Assembly (NCBI RefSeq): GCF_018919175.1
Contig: NZ_JAHLQL010000005.1
Coordinates: 1-64,000, forward strand
Source: Clostridium simiarum
GTDB lineage: Bacteria > Bacillota > Clostridia > Clostridiales > Clostridiaceae
Direction of reading: 5' to 3'
Length of the DNA: 64,000 bases
Both the position numbers and the translations under genes were made by a program. Of the stretch, positions 1-8,863 are shown one piece after another (the stretch's first letter is position 1; the number at the start of each line of letters is the position of its first letter). The notes under the pieces are model-generated. The model was not told where the DNA came from. It saw only the letters and a program-made list of their open reading frames with translations, and searched no databases.

Positions 1-63
1 ACAAGTTACAATAGAAACTACTCCCTCATGATTTAGTACCTCAAAAAATTTTTCTGTAAACAT
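1..63 (-). CDS. pyridoxamine 5'-phosphate oxidase family protein (N-terminus only)
   Basis: The minus strand from 63 to the window edge encodes 21 residues starting MFTEKFFEVLNHEGVVSIVT. This resembles the N-terminus of FMN-binding split-barrel proteins of the pyridoxamine-phosphate-oxidase family found in clostridia. A purine-rich ribosome binding site (AGAAAGAAG) precedes the ATG. The rest lies outside the window, so the substrate cannot be inferred. The call rests on the short N-terminal pattern only. Confidence 0.5.
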   Translation of the reverse strand, partial: MFTEKFFEVLNHEGVVSIVTC

Positions 64-113
64 TTTATATTTACTTCTTTCTTTTAAGATATAGATATAT
101 ATTATTAGATAAA

Positions 114-242
114 GATAATTTACCAGATACATATACCAAATGTCCTTGTTTAAGAAAAGTTGTATTATTAGAAGCAGAAGATGAAATGAGAAAATATTTA
201 AGTAATAAGACATTGGCATGGCTATATGATGAACATTATTGA
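114..242 (+). pseudogene. unidentified ORF fragment
   Basis: An open frame of about 42 codons (DNLPDTYTKCPCLRKVVLLE and onward, ending LYDEHY) closes with TGA at 240-242. It has no start codon and no ribosome binding site. It reads like the C-terminal end of a protein rather than random sequence, but I do not recognise the family. The next 160 bases, up to the threonine aldolase stop, hold nothing I can name. Confidence 0.25.
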
Positions 243-400
243 CAACTACATCTGCAAAAAAGTTGCTTTATTCTATTTTTCTCTCATTAAATTCAATAGC
301 AACCCAGTCTCTTACTTTCCATAGCCTTTTCCTCAATTCACATTTTGGCATTAAACCTTAAAAAACAAGTATATGAACAACGTTATTTCACTCAAAATGT

Positions 401-1438
401 TCAGGAATGATTAGCAATGATATTCTTCATCGCTTGTATTACTGTGTCGATATTTTCAGCAGAAACTCCGCAATGGGTTACGAACCGGTATTCGCCATCT
501 TCTTTGCCGCTAATTTTGATTCCGGCCTCGTGCAGTCCGGAAATGAGGGCAGAATCGCTGATGACAGACTCTGACAAAGTAAAAAACACCATGTTTATGT
601 CTAAGCGGTCACGATATACTCGGCAAGATTCAATTTCTTCAAGTCGGTCTGCCAAGTACCTGGCATTTTTGTGGTCATCTGTCAGCCGGGTAACCATTTC
701 GTTTAGAGCAATGATTCCAGCTGCCGCCAAAATTCCAGCTTGACGAAGTCCTCCGCCCATTAACTTTCTGTTTTTGCGAGCTTTGGCAATAAAATCACAA
801 GTGCCTACTAAGACGGATCCTATCGGTGCGCATAACCCTTTTGAAAGACAGACATTTACAGAATCAGCGCAGGATGCTATTTCACTGGCCATGATATCCA
901 GCGAAACAGCCGCATTGAATATGCGAGCGCCGTCTAGATGGATCGGAATACTTTGTTTTTTTGCCAGAGCGTATACAGTTTTCATGGTTGACAAAGGGAT
1001 GACTCTCCCATCGGAAAGTGCATTTTCCACACAAATTAGTCCGGTGCGAGGTACGTGAATATCATCATCCCGAATCATTTTCTTTAGTTTATCGGTAGCT
1101 ATATCCATAGGAAAAGAACGTGTTTGAACACCAGAAAGTTTTGCTGCTGCTCCCACCTCGTGCATAAGAATATGAGAATCCTCACCAACCAAAATTTCAT
1201 CTCCACTGTGTGTATGAGTCATAATCGCAAGCTGGTTGCCAAAGGTACCTGACGGAACAAAAAGTGCAGATTCTTTTCCCAATAAATCAGCAGCTATTTC
1301 TTCGAGGCGGTTTACGGTAGGGTCATCGCCATAGACATCATCACCCACTTCGGCACTGGCCATAGCTTGACGCATCTCATCGGTGGGTTGAGTTACAGTA
1401 TCACTTCTAAGGTCTATCCACATTGTATCATTCTTCAT
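401..1438 (-). CDS. ltaE: low-specificity L-threonine aldolase
   Basis: PLP-dependent fold-type I enzyme cleaving L-threonine or L-allo-threonine to glycine and acetaldehyde. The N-terminus has the family signature IDLRSDTVTQPT. Further on are VPSGTFGNQLA, the PLP-phosphate region, LDGARIFNAA and the Schiff-base lysine in CLSKGLCAPIGS. About 345 aa, full length. I chose the ATG at 1438 because AAAGGAGG lies just upstream; an ORF extending to 1483 has no such signal. The gene is visibly richer in G+C than its neighbours, which suggests transfer. It appears monocistronic, with an inverted repeat just upstream. Confidence 0.9.
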   Translation of the reverse strand: MKNDTMWIDLRSDTVTQPTDEMRQAMASAEVGDDVYGDDPTVNRLEEIAADLLGKESALFVPSGTFGNQLAIMTHTHSGDEILVGEDSHILMHEVGAAAKLSGVQTRSFPMDIATDKLKKMIRDDDIHVPRTGLICVENALSDGRVIPLSTMKTVYALAKKQSIPIHLDGARIFNAAVSLDIMASEIASCADSVNVCLSKGLCAPIGSVLVGTCDFIAKARKNRKLMGGGLRQAGILAAAGIIALNEMVTRLTDDHKNARYLADRLEEIESCRVYRDRLDINMVFFTLSESVISDSALISGLHEAGIKISGKEDGEYRFVTHCGVSAENIDTVIQAMKNIIANHS

Positions 1439-1472
1439 ATTGAATCCTCCTTTATATACTTTGAAACAATGG

Positions 1473-1495
1473 TTTTGACACATTTTGTGCCAAAA
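1473..1495. promoter_or_regulatory. candidate operator upstream of threonine aldolase
   Basis: Inverted repeat TTTTGACACA-N3-TGTGCCAAAA (one mismatch in ten pairs), 35 bp upstream of the aldolase start. Its size and position fit a repressor site or a 5'-leader hairpin. No regulator gene is adjacent, so its partner is unknown. Confidence 0.35.
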
Positions 1496-1697
1496 TTACT
1501 TCTGGTTACTACTATTCCGACTTTCTAATCTTTAACTTTGATTTTTCTGGAAATTAACGCTGCTATTCCGGCAACATGAGAACCTTTTACCATATAATTT
1601 GCGTTGCTGTCTTAACATCTATAATTTCCACCCTTTTGAGGGATAACGGACAGACAATTTATTCCGTATTCTGTTTTTAGTATATTTATTATTTTTT

Positions 1698-2372
<675 letters not shown>

Positions 2373-2475
2373 TTAAAACAGGAAACGTCATCTGGTTATT
2401 TTCAAATAAATTATCCTTTCCTCTCTGTCAATATAAACAACTCAATCAATTTATATTTATAAGAATCGTCTTAAT

Positions 2476-2790
2476 CTAAAACAATTCGTCTAGTAAAATA
2501 TAGTACTTTATTTTTTCCCAATTAGGTTCTATACCTAACAAATCAAAGAACAACTTAACATATTTTTCTTCTCCCATATCATCTCTAATAGACCTTACAC
2601 AGAAGGCGATATCATACCACTTGTCTGCTTTACCACTTCTTCCTAAATCAATAAATCCACTTATTCTATTATCTCTGACTAAAATGTTAGTATTTCCTAA
2701 ATCGCCATGTGAAAAGGTTAATTCTTCCTTTGGCTTGTTAGCTTTTAAAAAATCACATAGCTCACTTGATTTTATGAAGGTTTTATCAGG
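2476..2790 (-). pseudogene. aminoglycoside 3'-phosphotransferase type III, C-terminal remnant
   Basis: A 104-codon open frame with no start codon ends at TAG (2476-2478). It carries the APH(3') catalytic loop SHGDLGNTNILV, the metal site GFIDLGRSGKADKWYDIAF, and the tail KIKYYILLDELF. The pattern closely follows the last 100 residues of the 264-residue APH(3')-IIIa family. The N-lobe and nucleotide-binding part are missing. The frame is stopped upstream by TAA and runs into the 3' end of a broken GNAT gene, so this is a deletion junction. It cannot confer resistance. Confidence 0.85.
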
Positions 2791-3562
2791 AAGTCTTTAG
2801 TACATTTAGATTCATCATCTACGTTAATAACACTGATTATATGTGATTGCGTATTTTCAATTAAATCAGTAAAGATGCTTCTTGCAACTCCTTTACCTCT
2901 ATAATGTTTATCGACTGCAAATTGAGGGATATCTCCAGTTTTTTTATTAATAATGCCATATCCAACAATTGTATTATCAAAGCGTACAATAGAATATAGA
3001 ACTTCCTCAGATACTGCATTAATTGAATCGATTGAATTTTGCCATGAGGGTTCAAAATCCCAAAACCCTGCTAATTGTTCCCATGACATTGTATTAGTGT
3101 ACTCGACTTCATAGGTTTTGAAAGGAACATAACTCTCTTTATCTAATTCAAAACATGGAAAATTCCTTTTAACCTCGAATCCTTCTTTCTTGTAAAATTG
3201 AAATGCAGATGCATTAGATTGAATAACCTCAATCAAATACTGCTCCACTTGTTTTTGTTTAAGTATTTCTTTGACTTTCAAAAACATGCTACTGTTGATG
3301 CCTTGTCTTCTGTAATCAATGATAACGCCTATCTCAATGTCATACATAGTTGTTTTTCCATTCCAACTTCAAGTCCATTTAGAATAAAACCAACCAATAG
3401 ATTGTTTTAAACGCACCTAGCAATATCTCCTCTTCTTTGAAGCGTTTGTTTAAGTCTTTCAATGGACAAATCCATTTCAATCTGATAATCAGAAAATGCA
3501 TCCAGAAATGCTTTATGAAGTGTTTCTATACTTGTTTTATTTAATGTTCTATATTCTAACGT
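2772..3562 (-). pseudogene. GNAT acetyltransferase, multiply frameshifted
   Basis: A long piece (2772-3347) encodes DIEIGVIIDYRRQGI, FYKKEGFEV and a second GNAT half with HYRGKGVARSIF. The N-terminal part continues upstream in other frames (EYRTLNKTSIETLHKAF, then NNLLVGFILNG), so at least three shifts have accumulated between about 3345 and 3450. The expected start position is ACG (3560-3562) behind GGAGAAG, which looks like a mutated ATG. The C-terminus ends abruptly at KDFLIKPS, where the aminoglycoside-kinase remnant begins. Confidence 0.75.
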
Positions 3563-3586
3563 TTATCTTCTCCTAAGCCTAATGGC

Positions 3587-4342
3587 TTAACAATCACAAC
3601 CGAATTCTGGCTTTTTCGCTTTTATGATTAAAAATGTAGGCTTAATAAATTCTTTCATCAAATCGGGCTTTTCTTCCAATGCCCATGATTCTGGCGTAGG
3701 TTCTATCATATCTGTAATCATAAAACCTGTATGTGCTAATGTTGATACGATTTCTCCCATAGAACGATGGTAATTAATCACACCATCAACAAACCATGGA
3801 CCTACACGTTGCCCGCTCTTTGCATAGTCAGAAAAAGTGTAGGACACTAAGTTTCCATTCTCATCCAGATTATAGTGTCCCTTACAATTCATAGTAGCAG
3901 TTACAATGGGATGTTCCTGCGAATAAATTAAATGCCCTCCCTTGTTTAAGAGATCATAAACATCTTTGATAAGCTTTTGAAAATTCTCAGCATAATGAAA
4001 TGCAAGTGAACTGTATACCATGTCAAATTTTTGTGTCAAAGCTAATATTTCTGACATATCCATCTGGCGATACTCAATGCAAGGATGACAAGATTCCTTT
4101 TTTGCTACTTCAAGCATCTTTTGTGATAGATCAATGCCGATTACTTTTTTAGCCCCGTTCTGTGCAAATAAAAGACTATTGTGTCCGTATCCACACCCTA
4201 TATCTAAAATCGTTTTGCCCTTTACATTGGGTAATAATTTGCTTATTGCCGGTTGCTCTAATAAGTCATTATAGCTTTTTTCGTTCCTCAGTTTCATATA
4301 CTCTGTAAAAAATATTTCATTGTCGTATATATTCTGGCTCAT
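3587..4342 (-). CDS. class I SAM-dependent methyltransferase
   Basis: 251 aa. Motif I is ILDIGCGYGHNSLLFA (about residues 44-60), followed by the acidic residue in VIGIDLS that binds the SAM ribose. Motif IV is at FDMVYSSLAFHY. GAGGAGG sits upstream of the ATG. It belongs to the methyltransferase-11/25 group. The substrate cannot be told from sequence. It is intact although the genes on both sides are broken. Confidence 0.85.
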   Translation of the reverse strand: MSQNIYDNEIFFTEYMKLRNEKSYNDLLEQPAISKLLPNVKGKTILDIGCGYGHNSLLFAQNGAKKVIGIDLSQKMLEVAKKESCHPCIEYRQMDMSEILALTQKFDMVYSSLAFHYAENFQKLIKDVYDLLNKGGHLIYSQEHPIVTATMNCKGHYNLDENGNLVSYTFSDYAKSGQRVGPWFVDGVINYHRSMGEIVSTLAHTGFMITDMIEPTPESWALEEKPDLMKEFIKPTFLIIKAKKPEFGCDC

Positions 4343-4407
4343 ATAAGTTCCTCCTCAAATTCCTTTTTCTATGTCAGGGCCTTTGCTTCAATACTGGATT
4401 TATCATT

Positions 4408-4671
4408 CTACATGTCATTTTTTTCTTTTAACCGCATTCCGGTTGCAAATTTTTCAAACCCCGCTTTTATGTAATATGGGATTAAATATTCTTCACATAA
4501 AAGTTGTGTATGCAGATTATTTTCTAAACAATGCATCACAAATCTTCTACTTATTTCTGCTCCGATTCCCCGATTCCTAAAATGAGGATCAACGCCTATC
4601 CCACATAAATAGGCATTAATAATCTCTTCTGAAACAATCCTACAAAAGAGCAATGACTTTTTAGCTAAATC
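4408..4671 (-). pseudogene. GNAT acetyltransferase, C-terminal fragment
   Basis: The frame encodes the acetyl-CoA binding part (GIGVDPHFRNRGIGAEISRR) and a GNAT C-terminus with EEYLIPYYIKAGFEKF. The N-terminal half is missing: the frame is closed by TAA just upstream of DLAKKSLLFCRIV and no start with a ribosome binding site is present. Confidence 0.65.
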
Positions 4672-4756
4672 TTAATAATTGCTCGCATATCTTCACCATC
4701 TGCATCCATGCATATTTCAACGAAACCAAAGCTGGCATAAAAGTTTTTGATATTTA
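4665..4756 (-). pseudogene. tiny GNAT C-terminal remnant
   Basis: About 30 codons (NIKNFYASFGFVEICMDADG, then EDMRAIIKI and stop) match the last strand-helix-strand of a GNAT protein. The piece is squeezed between two other GNAT remnants, overlapping one and directly abutting the stop of the other. It has no start and is surely non-functional. Confidence 0.5.
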
Positions 4757-4760
4757 ACTA

Positions 4761-5219
4761 TTAAACCAATTTCATATGAAGTATTGGAAATGGATTTCCT
4801 TGTTCATCAAGGTCTGATCTCTTAAAAGTATCAAATCCCATATGTTTATAAAAGCCTACTCCTTGTATATTCTGTTCATTGACATTTATAAATTTGATAT
4901 TAAGAACATCTATTGCATATTTTATAAACCTTTTACCTATACCCTTACCCCTGTAATTATCACCTACAAATAACATTTCAATTTTGCTATCATGTACTCC
5001 CATAAATGCTTGTATCGTACCTTTTTCATTTCGTACACATACAAGTTTTTCAACAAAATATGCCCCTTCCTTTACTTGTGGTTTGAGTTATATTATATCC
5101 TCTTCATTTAAAAAGTGATGGGTTGCTCTTACTGACGATTCCCATACGTCTAAAATATTATCCATATCTTCTTTATTGATATTTCCTAAAGTTTCTATAT
5201 TAATCATTTCATATTTCAT
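4761..5219 (-). pseudogene. GNAT acetyltransferase with one nonsense codon
   Basis: From ATG at 5219 (behind GGAAAGG) the frame reads KYEMINIETLGNINKEDM, then HHFLNEEDII, TAA (5088-5090, codon 44), then LKPQVKEGAYFVEKL and VGDNYRGKGIGKRFIKYA to HMKLV. Apart from the TAA the 152-codon gene is intact and in one frame. The acetyl-CoA loop NYRGKGIGKR and the FYKHMGF helix are present. The single change suggests recent inactivation. Restart downstream would give an 80-residue piece without the N-terminal strands. Confidence 0.75.
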
Positions 5220-5279
5220 CCTTTCCATGTCATTATACATAAATTAAATCATAGCTCAGTTATTAAAATTTCCTTGTTA

Positions 5280-6143
5280 TCATTTTAGTAAATTAAATGC
5301 TATTGTTCGCCATGAATGGTTAAACCTTTCTAATAGATCTTCTTTTTCTGTGGCTACTGATACAATAAAATTATCTTCTGGTAAACTCTCTACACTGCTA
5401 TTCTTATCTTTTCCCAAGGCTTGCAAGTATGTACTTTGAGTTAAATGTTTGACCAGATAATCCACATCTTTTCTGTCCAGCTCATGTAATACAAAATCAA
5501 TAAATTCTTTTTGTCCTGCAATATCACTACTAGCTAAATGATAGATACCTTTTTTATTTTCTTTTATTAAGAACTCTATTGCCAGTGCGACATTCTCACC
5601 CGTGTTTAAACTAATATACAGATTCTCAAAAATTGTTTCTTGTCTATTTGTTACCCTCTCAACCATTTTTAATAAGCTACGCCTTGTGTATGTGTGAGGC
5701 AAACGAATAATAACTAGATTTTCTCCAAGAGCATTTTTTAATAAATGTTCACATTGAAACTTAAATATTCCATAGTCGCTAATAGGGTTGGGGTTATCAG
5801 CTTCTGTTGCTCTTTTAGATGGATCTCCATCAAATACGTTTGCAGTAGAAAGAAAGAAACATCGTCCCTCTGTCTGTTTTAAATATTTCGCAACAAGTTC
5901 ATGTGTTTTTAGTTGGTCTTCAAACTCACCACGCAAACAGGAAATAATAATATCTGGTGAAAACTCCTTCAATATAGAACTGATATGCGAAAAGTCCTTT
6001 GTATCAAAAAAAAACAAATCATCTTTACATATGGTTTTGGGAATATTATTGCAGTAAGTCCCTTTTACATTATAATTTTTATAAAAACATTGGTAAATAT
6101 CTCCACCAACAACTCCACTCATACCTAATATTAATATCTTCAT
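5280..6143 (-). CDS. SDR-family sugar nucleotide reductase-like protein (RmlD-type)
   Basis: 287 aa. The N-terminus MKILILGMSGVVGGDIYQCF is a Rossmann motif of the extended SDR/RmlD type (GxxGxxG). Further on are FFLSTANVFDG and YGIFKFQCE, matching the Ser-Thr/Tyr-xxx-Lys active-site pattern (YGIFK). The role could be dTDP-4-dehydrorhamnose reduction or a related NAD(P)-dependent step, but no sugar-biosynthesis genes are nearby. It starts 83 bp after the TetR gene in the same direction and may share its promoter. Confidence 0.7.
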   Translation of the reverse strand: MKILILGMSGVVGGDIYQCFYKNYNVKGTYCNNIPKTICKDDLFFFDTKDFSHISSILKEFSPDIIISCLRGEFEDQLKTHELVAKYLKQTEGRCFFLSTANVFDGDPSKRATEADNPNPISDYGIFKFQCEHLLKNALGENLVIIRLPHTYTRRSLLKMVERVTNRQETIFENLYISLNTGENVALAIEFLIKENKKGIYHLASSDIAGQKEFIDFVLHELDRKDVDYLVKHLTQSTYLQALGKDKNSSVESLPEDNFIVSVATEKEDLLERFNHSWRTIAFNLLK

Positions 6144-6226
6144 CGTACTTCTCCCTTAAACTATTAATTACTTATTTTGCTGCGTAGTTTCTTGTTGTAC
6201 TTTTTCTCACATAATATACTAAGTAA

Positions 6227-6877
6227 CTATTTGTCCTCTTGTACAAGCAATGATAGTTCGTTTAAGCCTTTGAACATATCCTCTGATAAAGCAGGTACAC
6301 CTATTTTGTCAAAAATATCTTTCATAAAAGCGAAGATATTTCGCATTTTTTCAGGAGACCACTGATACATCCATGGATTTATCCATACATTTATGAATAA
6401 CAAAATCATTTGCGATAGCTCGTGAGGTTGTTCAGTTTGGATTGTACCGTCTTTTATGCCATCCTCTATAACAACGTAAAGTAAGTCAGATGCAATACCA
6501 AGGGTATCATGCATATGCATTACCAATAGTTGCGGGTTCTTTTGATATGAATTACTTGAGTGATTGGTAATTTCTTGCTTAGCGGATACAATAGCAAGCG
6601 ATAACACTTTGCGTAGTTTTTCTATTCCAGACAAATCGCTATCAATTATGAGTGACTTTATAGGTTCAAATCTCCGCACCATCATCTTTTTATTTACTTC
6701 TTCTAAAACTTCTTCTTTTGATTTAAAGTGATGATAAAACATACCAAAAGAGCCGTTTACCTCGGTGTAAATATCTTTAACCGATGTGTTTTCATAGCCC
6801 TTTTCAATGAATAGCCTCTCAGCAGCATCCAATAATTCACCTTTTCTTACCTCTGGTTTTTTTACTATTCGTGCCAT
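6227..6877 (-). CDS. TetR/AcrR family transcriptional regulator
   Basis: 216 aa. The N-terminal helix-turn-helix is complete: GELLDAAERLFIEKGYENTS, VKDIYTEVNGSFGMFYHHF and KSKEEVLEEV. The rest is a helical ligand and dimer domain. The start follows GGAGGAG. Two matching palindromes bracket its own promoter (6891-6942), which points to autorepression. The reductase-like gene downstream is the most likely co-regulated gene. The ligand is unknown. Confidence 0.9.
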   Translation of the reverse strand: MARIVKKPEVRKGELLDAAERLFIEKGYENTSVKDIYTEVNGSFGMFYHHFKSKEEVLEEVNKKMMVRRFEPIKSLIIDSDLSGIEKLRKVLSLAIVSAKQEITNHSSNSYQKNPQLLVMHMHDTLGIASDLLYVVIEDGIKDGTIQTEQPHELSQMILLFINVWINPWMYQWSPEKMRNIFAFMKDIFDKIGVPALSEDMFKGLNELSLLVQEDK

Positions 6878-6890
6878 AAATACTCCTCCC

Positions 6891-6942
6891 TAACAGAGCC
6901 TTACTCTGTTATTATTATAACTGACAGAGCCAAGCTCTTTCA
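6891..6942 (-). promoter_or_regulatory. TetR promoter with two operator palindromes
   Basis: On the minus strand TTGAAA (6938-6943) and TATAAT (6914-6919) are spaced 18 bp. The palindrome TAACAGAG-N5-CTCTGTTA (6891-6911) lies just downstream of the -10. A second, TGACAGAG-N5-CTCTTTCA (6922-6942, one mismatch), covers the -35 and spacer. The two 21-bp sites are 31 bp apart, start to start, about three helical turns. This layout would block RNA polymerase when occupied. Confidence 0.75.
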
Positions 6943-7115
6943 AGCTGTTTCTAAACACTTATATCAAAAATCGTGTCCTGCCGCTACTACTTTACTATCT
7001 TAGTAAAGTTTGGCACTAGCACCATCATCTACTCAAACTCCTGTAACCATGTGCCGTACAAAATAATTTTGACATTCTCATCTTTCCTTTCTTTTTGTTA
7101 CTCGAAATAAAAAAT

Positions 7116-7148
7116 AGGCTATGTTTTCAACAACGAAGAACATAACCT
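7116..7148 (-). terminator. rho-independent terminator
   Basis: On the minus strand the hairpin AGGTTATGTT...AACATAGCCT is followed by TATTTTTTATTT. It lies downstream of the GNAT pseudogene and would separate it from the TetR promoter. Confidence 0.6.
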
Positions 7149-7194
7149 AACGACAGATTTATTAAATTATTTTTGGAAGTTTATATGAAAACAA

Positions 7195-7224
7195 AGGCAT
7201 CAAGATTTTTCTATCTTAATGCCT
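7195..7224. terminator. bidirectional terminator-like hairpin
   Basis: Arms AGGCATCAAGAT and ATCTTAATGCCT (one mismatch) with a 6-base loop. It sits 26 bp past the end of the restored GNAT reading frame. T-rich tracts occur on both exits. Confidence 0.6.
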
Positions 7225-7249
7225 CTAAATTTTCTTTTGTTATATCTAT

Positions 7250-7728
7250 TCATATGTCAAAATACTTTTCCATAACAAAATTAGTCAGTATCTGCTTGTC
7301 TCGCTCAACTTGCTGTTCTTTAATAACCTTATATCCTTGTTTTTAAAAAATGGTTTTGCAGTTATTGATGCATGTGTTGTTATTAGTGCTATTCCATGTT
7401 TAATTGCATGATCTTTAATATTATTAACAATTGTAGTAGCAATACCAATGCCTTGATAATCTCTGTGCACAAAAAGTCTATCAAGGTATCCAGTATTGTC
7501 AATGTCACCAAAGCCAACAATTATCCCATCTTGTTCACACACAACTGTGTAATGCTGGGTTAACGATTTATCCCAAGCATCCTTATCAACTACTCCAGTT
7601 GCCCAAACATTAAGTTGTGCTTGTGTATAGTCTTTTGTATTTATACTATGGACGGTATTATAAAATAGCTGTGTTATTTCATTACAATCTTTCGACTGGT
7701 ATTTTCTAATATTCAAGTTGTAGGACAC
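7250..7728 (-). pseudogene. GNAT acetyltransferase with C-terminal frameshift
   Basis: From 7728 the frame encodes a clear GNAT protein (YLDRLFVHRDYQGIGIATTI, then ITAKPFF) but switches after PFFK to KDIRLLKNSKL and stops at 7285. In the next frame the family-type end continues (KQGYKVIKEQQVER, TNFVMEKYFDI) to TGA at 7250-7252. Loss of one A in the A5 tract at 7340-7344 explains this. It could be a decayed gene, a sequencing error or slippage variation. The acetyl-CoA loop is intact, so residual function is possible. Confidence 0.75.
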
Positions 7729-7740
7729 CTCTCCAAAAAA

Positions 7741-8747
7741 TATTATCTATCATTACTCAAATTTATCGATGTCATCTATATGTTTGCTGTTTTTTGAGGC
7801 TCAACAACGGCACTTTTTTGCCCATTTTTAAGCCTCAAAATCGCTCTAAAACCACAACATATTGTGGTCAAAGTCTACTTTCTGCCCTCCGAACCACAAT
7901 GTACTCACCCATTAAACCCTGACTAAAATCCACCTCTCAAACCCGCATTTCTCAGTCCATTCTAATAAACCTTGGCGAAAACTTCTCACTAAAAATCATG
8001 GTATTAAATACCTCTTTTTTCATCAACCTTTAATGGGAAACCCACGAAAGTTTGACGAAAATCAATTTAAAATCCCCTTAGTTCTCTCACAAAATCTCTC
8101 CCATTTCAAGCTTAACTCACTCGCCAAAGGCGTAGGCGAAGCCTGTCGGCTTAAAATCCAATCCTTTTCCCATTCATGCCATCTTGCTTCAATCCATCTA
8201 TTTCCAAACCTTTCCCTCATCTTTTTTCTTTCTCTCTCTTTTTTCCTTGCCTTTAATCCCCCTTATCTCTTACAATCACTCTCTTCTCACTCCTCAAACC
8301 TTTTGTTTGCAACCCTTCCACTATCATTTTTTGCTCTTTTCTATCTTCTTCCTTAATCCTATCATCCTTAATTCCTATTAAGGCGTAGCCTAATCTCCCC
8401 CTAAACCCTTGCTACATCTATCCTTAACCCTATTAAATCTTCTCCCCTCGAATCTAACCATGCTAAATCCTCACATAAATCTACCTATAAACCTGCTCCG
8501 CCTATTGCTTTACCGTCCTTTATAACTTGCCCCTTAATCCTACCTTAACCCATTGATTTATCTTGCTTTAACGCATATTTTAAATCTATCTATAATCCTT
8601 TCGTATGTCTTAGCCAGGCATTTGTTCTGACTTTTTATCGGGTACTTGGTAGACAAAAGCGGAAAAAGCTAAGCGAGTGCGTAGCCGATTAGCTTTTGGA
8701 GCAGAGATATTCTAAACCTCTTCTTTCCTTGAACCTAATCCTGGGTA
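7741..8747 (-). other. purine-rich (minus strand) non-coding element of unknown nature
   Basis: There is no intact gene in either direction. The + strand is strikingly poor in G: I count about 12 G in 8161-8460, with C near one third in places. The minus strand, which is purine-rich like clostridial coding strands, has broken open pieces with repeated in-frame stops. Palindromes are frequent: TTTTGAGGCT/AGCCTCAAAA (7794-7839), ACCACAA-N4-TTGTGGT (7851-7868), GGTATT/AATACC near 8000, and three hairpins with a GGCTACGC-like core. The motif GGRTTAAGG recurs several times at about 8350-8620. Possible natures are a degraded repeat-rich gene, a long structured RNA or a leftover of a mobile element. 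I cannot decide. Confidence 0.4.
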
Positions 8748-8749
8748 TG

Positions 8750-8790
8750 AAAAAAGAACTGAGGTTTTGCTCTCAGCTCTGGTTTTTTTG
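8750..8790. terminator. bidirectional rho-independent terminator
   Basis: GAACTGAG (8756-8763) pairs with CTCAGCTC (8772-8779), one mismatch. T7 follows on the + strand and TTCTTTTTTC on the minus strand. It separates the purine-rich element from the phosphatase-like gene. Confidence 0.65.
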
Positions 8791-8863
8791 TTTGATTTTT
8801 AGTTGACTCCTAATTTCGCCCCCTACGGGGATTTCGTCACGGTTTAGCTGGAATCGGTATGGT

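Noticed and set aside
1500..1697. Possible gene fragment (SHVAGIAALISRKIKVKD) between aldolase and Vat-like gene
   Set aside because: Only a short open piece with stops; I could not name a family, so it was not listed as a feature.
7340..7350. Possible programmed -1 frameshift in the GNAT gene (TTTTTTAAAAAC)
   Set aside because: The tract is not a proper X-XXY-YYZ heptamer in the zero frame; simple slippage would give a TAA stop rather than the family-like end. A base loss is simpler.
8033..8356. 107-codon + strand frame in the purine-rich element
   Set aside because: Composition is an effect of the C/T bias (Leu, Ser, Phe, Pro runs), there is no ribosome binding site and no recognisable domain.
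7741..8863. Group II intron or CRISPR array in the unexplained element
   Set aside because: No domain V motif, no maturase frame, and no regular direct repeats with unique spacers.
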